Assembly: GCF_020736705.1 (NCBI RefSeq)
Contig: NZ_CP085990.1
Span: forward strand, 310,001-374,000
Origin: Psychrobacter sanguinis
Lineage (GTDB): Bacteria > Pseudomonadota > Gammaproteobacteria > Pseudomonadales > Moraxellaceae
Length of the DNA stretch: 64,000 nt
Direction: 5' to 3'
A program made the translations under genes and the position numbers. The notes under the pieces were generated by a model. That model was not told where the DNA came from. It did not search any database and saw only the letters and a program-made list of their open reading frames with translations. This document shows positions 58,089-64,000 of this stretch, one piece after another. The number at the start of each line of letters is the position of its first letter. The first letter of the stretch is position 1.

Positions 58089-59009
58089 TTACTCAGTCCC
58101 ACTAGGACGACTCATGGGAACATAAGGGGTCTGAGTCAACTCTAAAGATCCTGTGAAGCGATCGTCTTTATAGTTTGGAGAGTGTTTACTGTCCTGCATA
58201 ATCAGCACATAAGAGCTGTTTACAAAATCTGCTTCCGGTGTCACTTCAATATTCATGAAGTTTTCGTTTTGTTCAGGACTGATGTACTCAACACGACCTA
58301 CTCGGTAGCCGGCTGGAAAACGGCCTCCTAAACCAGAAGAGATTAATTCATCACCAATACGAATATCTGAAGTCTTAAAAATATAGTCTAACTTTAAGGC
58401 ACTGGGCGAACCTTCCCCTGATACAATGGCGCGCTGTCCTGTCCTTCTTACGGTCACTGATACTGACTGTAGCTCGTCGGTAATGAGTAACAAACGACTG
58501 GTATTCGGATAAACATTGATAATTTGGCCTAAAATACCATTTTCATCAATGGCTGTTTGCCCCACTTCCACCCCATCCTTACTGCCTTTATTAAGCACAA
58601 CGATCTGCTTTAAAGGATTGGTATCAGTACCGATAACTTGCGCCAAGTTCAAATCATATTGATCCGGTTTAGTGGTCGATAAAATACCTTGTAAACGGGC
58701 ATTCTGGGCCAAAACATAGTCCTGCTGCTGCAGTTTGGCTTGAGCATTTAGCAACTGTGCATGCAGCTGTACATTCTCACGGCGCAACGCCTCTTTACTC
58801 ATCAAAGTACCATCAGCCCAGTGACTAACAAAGCTTGGTAAAACTGACATCTGGTAAATCGGTTGCATAGCGGAGTGACTGGCATCACGAATAGGATTAA
58901 ACCAATCCGGATTTTTGCTATCCAGTAACATCAAAATCATAGCGACCAACAACACGGCCACTGTTTTTCTTATGGTAAGATTGTACTGAGCAAAGAGAGT
59001 CGTTGGCAT
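58089..59009 (-). CDS. mreC: Rod shape-determining protein MreC
   Basis: The 306-residue protein has an N-terminal membrane helix (about residues 14-31), a coiled coil (about 75-105) and the periplasmic beta domains with VIGTDTNPLKQIVVLNKGSKDGVEVGQTAIDENGILGQI, RTGQRAIVSGEGSP and GDELISSGLGGRFPAGYRVGRV. MreC activates PBP2 in the elongasome. It lies 22 nt after mreB. Confidence 0.95.
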   Translation of the reverse strand: MPTTLFAQYNLTIRKTVAVLLVAMILMLLDSKNPDWFNPIRDASHSAMQPIYQMSVLPSFVSHWADGTLMSKEALRRENVQLHAQLLNAQAKLQQQDYVLAQNARLQGILSTTKPDQYDLNLAQVIGTDTNPLKQIVVLNKGSKDGVEVGQTAIDENGILGQIINVYPNTSRLLLITDELQSVSVTVRRTGQRAIVSGEGSPSALKLDYIFKTSDIRIGDELISSGLGGRFPAGYRVGRVEYISPEQNENFMNIEVTPEADFVNSSYVLIMQDSKHSPNYKDDRFTGSLELTQTPYVPMSRPSGTE

Positions 59010-59031
59010 AGTGAATCTACAAACTTATAGA

Positions 59032-60114
<1,083 letters not shown>

Positions 60115-60270
60115 TCAATTAGCAGAGACTGGCTCTCAAAAAAAGAGTTTAATATTGTAAAAAATATTTTGAGACATTGTCGAATAGAAATAAGGACACA
60201 CTTTAACCAATGTAAAGCATGACGACAAGAAAAAACCTTGAAAATTTATTCAAATATTCAGGTGGTGCAA

Positions 60271-60276
60271 ATTATA
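60271..60276 (-). promoter_or_regulatory. Candidate -10 box for mreBCD
   Basis: TATAAT on the minus strand, about 210 bp before the mreB ATG. The -35 region is poor, so it may need an activator or be chance. Confidence 0.35.
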
Positions 60277-60518
60277 ACGCTTAATTGTTGATAAATCATG
60301 CGAATCTCATGCATTTCCTGTGACTATACAAAATTAATTTGCAACATCTCATGTCGAGATTAGAATACATTCGACAGTTGTGCATTTTCTGTTACGGTTT
60401 TATCACCATTTTTGCTCAGTTGTTAGAATTGTAATATCAGAATTTAAGGTTTAATTGATTAGGTATCTATGCAAACAATTATCTAGGAGCGTATAGCAAC
60501 TGTATATCAAGGTAACCA

Positions 60519-60547
60519 CTGAAAATAACTGCCAGTTGCTTTATAAT
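60519..60547 (+). promoter_or_regulatory. Candidate promoter for gatCAB
   Basis: CTGAAA (60519-60524), a 17-nt spacer and TATAAT (60542-60547). It would give a leader of about 95 nt to gatC. Confidence 0.5.
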
Positions 60548-60649
60548 ATCGTGAATTATATTAAAACCTATGCGTTGAGTGTATCACACTCATATATTGT
60601 TCTATTTACTTTCCTATTAACCGTTCTTATTTAAAGGATGCTTTGGCTC

Positions 60650-60991
60650 ATGACTAACAACAGCACACCAAATTCGCAAACGCCTATTAGCGATATTCGC
60701 GAAGACCAAATCTGCACCACTGACATTCTAGAAGTTGCTAAACTGTCTCGTCTGGCCGTAGATGAAAAAGCGGCACAAAACTTTGCCGATGACATCGCCA
60801 AAATCTTAACCATGATGCAAACGCTTTCTAGTGTAGATACCGATGATTTAACACCTCTTGCCAACGTTCATGAAGCAGCACAAGAGCTCCGTGCTGATAT
60901 CCCTAATGCTGATATTGACCGTGAGTTAAATCAGTCTGTCGCACCAGCGGTAGAGCAAGGTCTATATTTGGTACCTCAAGTCATTGAGTAG
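60650..60991 (+). CDS. gatC: Asp-tRNA(Asn)/Glu-tRNA(Gln) amidotransferase subunit C
   Basis: The 113-residue protein has the GatC core VAKLSRLAVDEKAAQNFADDIAKILTMMQ, LSSVDTDDLTPLANVHE and the C-terminal EQGLYLVPQVIE. It holds GatA and GatB together. An N-terminal extension of about 28 residues precedes the usual start region. The ATG at 60650 is preferred to the one at 60638, which abuts its AAAGG. Confidence 0.95.
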   Translation: MTNNSTPNSQTPISDIREDQICTTDILEVAKLSRLAVDEKAAQNFADDIAKILTMMQTLSSVDTDDLTPLANVHEAAQELRADIPNADIDRELNQSVAPAVEQGLYLVPQVIE

Positions 60992-61168
60992 CTTATTACT
61001 TATAACAATTAAGCGATGATTGGCTTAAATTTAGAGTCTATTAGCTTAAAAGCAATTAAGTTGTTAGCTATCAAAAAAGCAAAAGCTTATAACAATAACA
61101 ACTGCCAATATACTGGTTAAAACGCTATTCCTTATTCCCCTATCAATTATTAATAATGGACACCCAAT

Positions 61169-62668
61169 ATGTCTGACCTACATCACCTATCCGTTGCTCA
61201 GCTTGCCGATGGTCTCAAAAACCAACAGTTTAGCAGTGTGGAATTGACTGATCACTTTTTAAAGCGCATCAATAAGCTTGATGAAAAAATTAACAGCTTT
61301 ATCACAGTTGATGAAGAAGGCGCACGTCAAGTAGCCAAAGCGGCAGATGAGAAGCGCAGCTCGGGCGATACTTCAGCATTACTTGGCCTGCCAATGGCTC
61401 ATAAAGACTTATTTTGTACCAAAGGCTTACTCACCACTTCTGGCTCAAAAATGCTGCACAACTTTGTGTCGCCCTATGATGCCACGATTGTTACCAATAT
61501 TCGTAATGCAGGTGCCGTGTGCTTAGGTAAGCTAAATATGGATGAGTTCGCTATGGGCTCTGACAATGAAAGCTCTTACTATGGCGCTGTACATAACCCA
61601 TGGGACACAAGCCGCGTCCCTGGTGGCTCATCTGGTGGCTCTGCGGCCGCTGTTGCAGCAGGCTTTGTGCCTTTTGCAACGGGTAGTGATACTGGGGGCT
61701 CTATTCGTCAGCCTGCCTCATTCTGTGGCTTGACCGGTATGAAACCGACTTACGGCCGTGTGTCTCGTTTTGGTATGATTGCTTATGCCTCAAGTTTAGA
61801 CCAAGCTGGTACGTTCGGGCGCTCAAGTGAAGACTGTGCTTATTTATTGCAGCCTATGGCCGGTCATGACCCTCGTGATGCCACCTCTATCAAACGCGAT
61901 GTACCAAACTATGTCGCCGAAATGCACGACGCTGCTCAAAAAGCAGACGCTAACAAACCTTTTACTGGACTACGTATTGGGGTAGCCAAAGAGTACTTTG
62001 GTGAAGGTTTAGATTCAGAAGTGGATAGCAAAGTTCGTGCTGCTCTTAAACAGTATGAAGATTTGGGCGCTACTATTGTGGAGGTCAATATTACTGACCC
62101 CGCTATTACCTTAGCCACCTATTATATGCTAGCACCTGCTGAAGCCTCTTCTAACCTATCTCGTTTTGATGGGGTTCGTTTTGGCTATCGCTGTGAAGAC
62201 CCAAAAGACCTAGCAGATTTATACACCCGTTCACGCTCTGAAGGTTTCGGTGACGAAGTACAGCGCCGTATCTTAATGGGTACTTACGCTCTATCTGCTG
62301 GTTACTTTGATGCTTACTACACCAAAGCGCAGAAAGTACGCCGCTTAATCCTAGAAGACTTTATCAAAGCGTTCGAGAAGTGTGATGTGATTGCCAGTCC
62401 AACTGCACCTACGGCAGCTTATAAGCTAGGAGCAGATTTAGATCCAGTAACCATGTATCTTGGTGACGTTTATACCATCGGTGTTAACTTAGCCGGTCTT
62501 CCTGCCATTAGTATGCCTGCAGGCTTCACTGAATCAGGCCTGCCAGTCGGTCTACAATTAATTGGCAACCATTGGGATGACAGCAAGTTATTATCGACGG
62601 CTCATATATTCCAACAACACACTGACTATCACACTAAACTATCGGCTACTGCACAGGAGAGCATCTAA
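61169..62668 (+). CDS. gatA: Asp-tRNA(Asn)/Glu-tRNA(Gln) amidotransferase subunit A
   Basis: The 499-residue amidase has the Ser-cisSer-Lys triad: Lys in [10 protein letters not shown], cis-Ser in [15 protein letters not shown] and nucleophile Ser in [16 protein letters not shown]. GatA frees ammonia from glutamine for tRNA amidation. It lies 177 bp after gatC and its TAA overlaps the gatB ATG by one base. Confidence 0.98.
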   Translation: MSDLHHLSVAQLADGLKNQQFSSVELTDHFLKRINKLDEKINSFITVDEEGARQVAKAADEKRSSGDTSALLGLPMAHKDLFCTKGLLTTSGSKMLHNFVSPYDATIVTNIRNAGAVCLGKLNMDEFAMGSDNESSYYGAVHNPWDTSRVPGGSSGGSAAAVAAGFVPFATGSDTGGSIRQPASFCGLTGMKPTYGRVSRFGMIAYASSLDQAGTFGRSSEDCAYLLQPMAGHDPRDATSIKRDVPNYVAEMHDAAQKADANKPFTGLRIGVAKEYFGEGLDSEVDSKVRAALKQYEDLGATIVEVNITDPAITLATYYMLAPAEASSNLSRFDGVRFGYRCEDPKDLADLYTRSRSEGFGDEVQRRILMGTYALSAGYFDAYYTKAQKVRRLILEDFIKAFEKCDVIASPTAPTAAYKLGADLDPVTMYLGDVYTIGVNLAGLPAISMPAGFTESGLPVGLQLIGNHWDDSKLLSTAHIFQQHTDYHTKLSATAQESI

Positions 62669-64000
62669 TGACTGCTATCACTGAAAGTAACACCACACAC
62701 CAGCCTGTTCGCAAAGAATTATTAATCGACGGCTACGAAGTGGTCATTGGTATTGAAATCCACTGCCAACTCAATACAGAAAGTAAAATTTTCTCAAGCT
62801 CGTCTACTAAATTTGGTAACGAGCCAAACACTCAAGCCAGTATCGTAGACTTAGGTTTACCTGGTGTATTGCCTGTGTTAAATGCGGGCTTGATTGAACG
62901 CGCTTTAAAATTCGGTATCGGGGTTAATGCTGAGCTTGGCATGCTAAATACTTTCGACCGTAAAAACTACTTCTACCCTGACCTTCCTAAGGGCTACCAA
63001 ATCACTCAAATGGCTAATCCCATCGTCGGTAAAGGCTATATCGATATCGTAGTCAATGAAGGCGAGAAAAACGAATACGGCAAACGTATCGGTATCACCC
63101 GTGGTCATCTAGAAGAAGATGCAGGTAAATCTGTGCATGACGCCGTAGCAGGTATGACAGGTATCGACTTAAACCGTGCTGGCACGCCGTTAATTGAAAT
63201 CGTCTCCGAGCCAGACATGCGTTCTTCCAAAGAAGCAGTAGCCTATATCAAAGCCATTCATCAGTTGGTAACTTGGTTAGACATCTCTGATGCCATAATG
63301 GCAGAGGGTTCGTTCCGCTGTGACTGTAACGTCTCTGTGCGTCAGCCAGGTGCAGAATTCGGTACCCGTACTGAGCTTAAAAACTTAAACTCTTTCCGCA
63401 ATATCGAAAACGCCATTAACCGCGAAATCGAGCGTCAAATTGATATTATTGAAGACGGTGGTCAAGTGATTCAGGCCACTATGTTGTATGATCCTGTCAA
63501 TGATGAAACTCGCATCATGCGTACCAAAGAAGATGCCGATGATTATCGCTACTTCCCAGACCCAGACTTACTGCCAGTTCGCATTGAGCAAGAAACAGTA
63601 GAGGCTATTCGTAATAGCATGCCAGAACTGCCTGTTGCCCGCCGTGCTAGATTCGAAGAAGCCTTCGGTTTATCTGAATATGATGCTCGCATCTTGACCG
63701 ACAGCCGTGAATTGGCAGACTACTTCGAAGCGGTGCTTGAATCTGTAGGCTCTGAGCATGCCAAGCTGGCTGCTAACTGGATTATGGGTGATTTACTTGG
63801 CGCCTTGAACAAAGATGACAAAACCATCACCGACTCCCCTATCACTGAAGTGCAATTGGCTGGCTTGTTAAAGCGCTTAAATGACAATACTTTATCGGGT
63901 AAACTAGCGAAGCAAGTGTTTACTGCCTTATATGATGGTGAAGGCGGTACAGACGCAGATGCGGCCGATAAGATTATTGAAGCCAAAGGTCTAAAACAAG
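62668..64000 (+). CDS. gatB: Asp-tRNA(Asn)/Glu-tRNA(Gln) amidotransferase subunit B (partial)
   Basis: The frame starts at the ATG that shares a base with the gatA stop and is open to the end of the window (444 codons visible). Family features are [62 protein letters not shown] and CDCNVSVR, then [13 protein letters not shown]. The YqeY-like helical tail is partly present; the last few dozen residues are probably missing. GatB activates the tRNA-bound acid and receives ammonia from GatA. Confidence 0.97.
   Translation, partial: MTAITESNTTHQPVRKELLIDGYEVVIGIEIHCQLNTESKIFSSSSTKFGNEPNTQASIVDLGLPGVLPVLNAGLIERALKFGIGVNAELGMLNTFDRKNYFYPDLPKGYQITQMANPIVGKGYIDIVVNEGEKNEYGKRIGITRGHLEEDAGKSVHDAVAGMTGIDLNRAGTPLIEIVSEPDMRSSKEAVAYIKAIHQLVTWLDISDAIMAEGSFRCDCNVSVRQPGAEFGTRTELKNLNSFRNIENAINREIERQIDIIEDGGQVIQATMLYDPVNDETRIMRTKEDADDYRYFPDPDLLPVRIEQETVEAIRNSMPELPVARRARFEEAFGLSEYDARILTDSRELADYFEAVLESVGSEHAKLAANWIMGDLLGALNKDDKTITDSPITEVQLAGLLKRLNDNTLSGKLAKQVFTALYDGEGGTDADAADKIIEAKGLKQ

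Overview
The window looks like a stretch of chromosome from a gamma-proteobacterium of the family Moraxellaceae, most likely a Psychrobacter or close relative. This is inferred from protein character (RpoA, ribosomal proteins, an RNase E with a very long disordered tail), AT-rich intergenic DNA, the minimal rpmF-fabD-fabG-acpP cluster, and separate RNase E and RNase G genes. Apart from one insertion sequence it is mostly core genome. I see no CRISPR array, rRNA, tRNA or prophage.

Layout. 1-10.5 kb: the 3' part of rne, a DUF808 membrane protein, two lipoproteins (one with a von Willebrand A domain), a RidA plus D-amino-acid-dehydrogenase pair, and a bactofilin plus M23 peptidase pair. 10.9-23.3 kb: ligA, zipA and smc on the minus strand. 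These three are neighbours in Pseudomonas and Acinetobacter, but here a plus-strand acyl-CoA dehydrogenase / APH-like kinase / histidine phosphatase / short-chain dehydrogenase group lies between ligA and zipA. 23.4-24.5 kb: an intact insertion sequence with 14-bp terminal repeats and a target duplication just upstream of the smc promoter. 24.7-33.6 kb: a DUF4298 protein, a TSUP permease, birA, two Nudix hydrolases, a periplasmic DUF4124-like protein, nnr and queG (divergent), and a BON-LysM protein. 34-39.6 kb: acpP-fabG-fabD-rpmF-yceD on the minus strand, then epmC and yciO on the plus strand.

39.8-54.1 kb is the ribosomal protein block, read on the minus strand in the order S10, spc, alpha (rpsJ to rplQ) and including secY and rpoA. 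I located strong candidate promoters ahead of rpsJ and rplN; they share an 11-bp element at the -35 region. A 209-bp gap between rpsH and rplF carries a promoter-like -10 box and a strong terminator-like hairpin. 54.5-60.1 kb is rng-maf-mreD-mreC-mreB, also on the minus strand (transcribed mreB to rng). 60.6-64 kb is gatC-gatA-gatB on the plus strand; gatB runs off the window.

I found no convincing new multi-gene system. The items most worth a second look are the rpsH-rplF spacer, the duplicated motif and NDPR tetrapeptides in the RNase E tail, the ACAD/APH/SDR module that splits smc-zipA-ligA, the insertion inside the RNase G S1 domain, and the shared element of the S10 and spc promoters.
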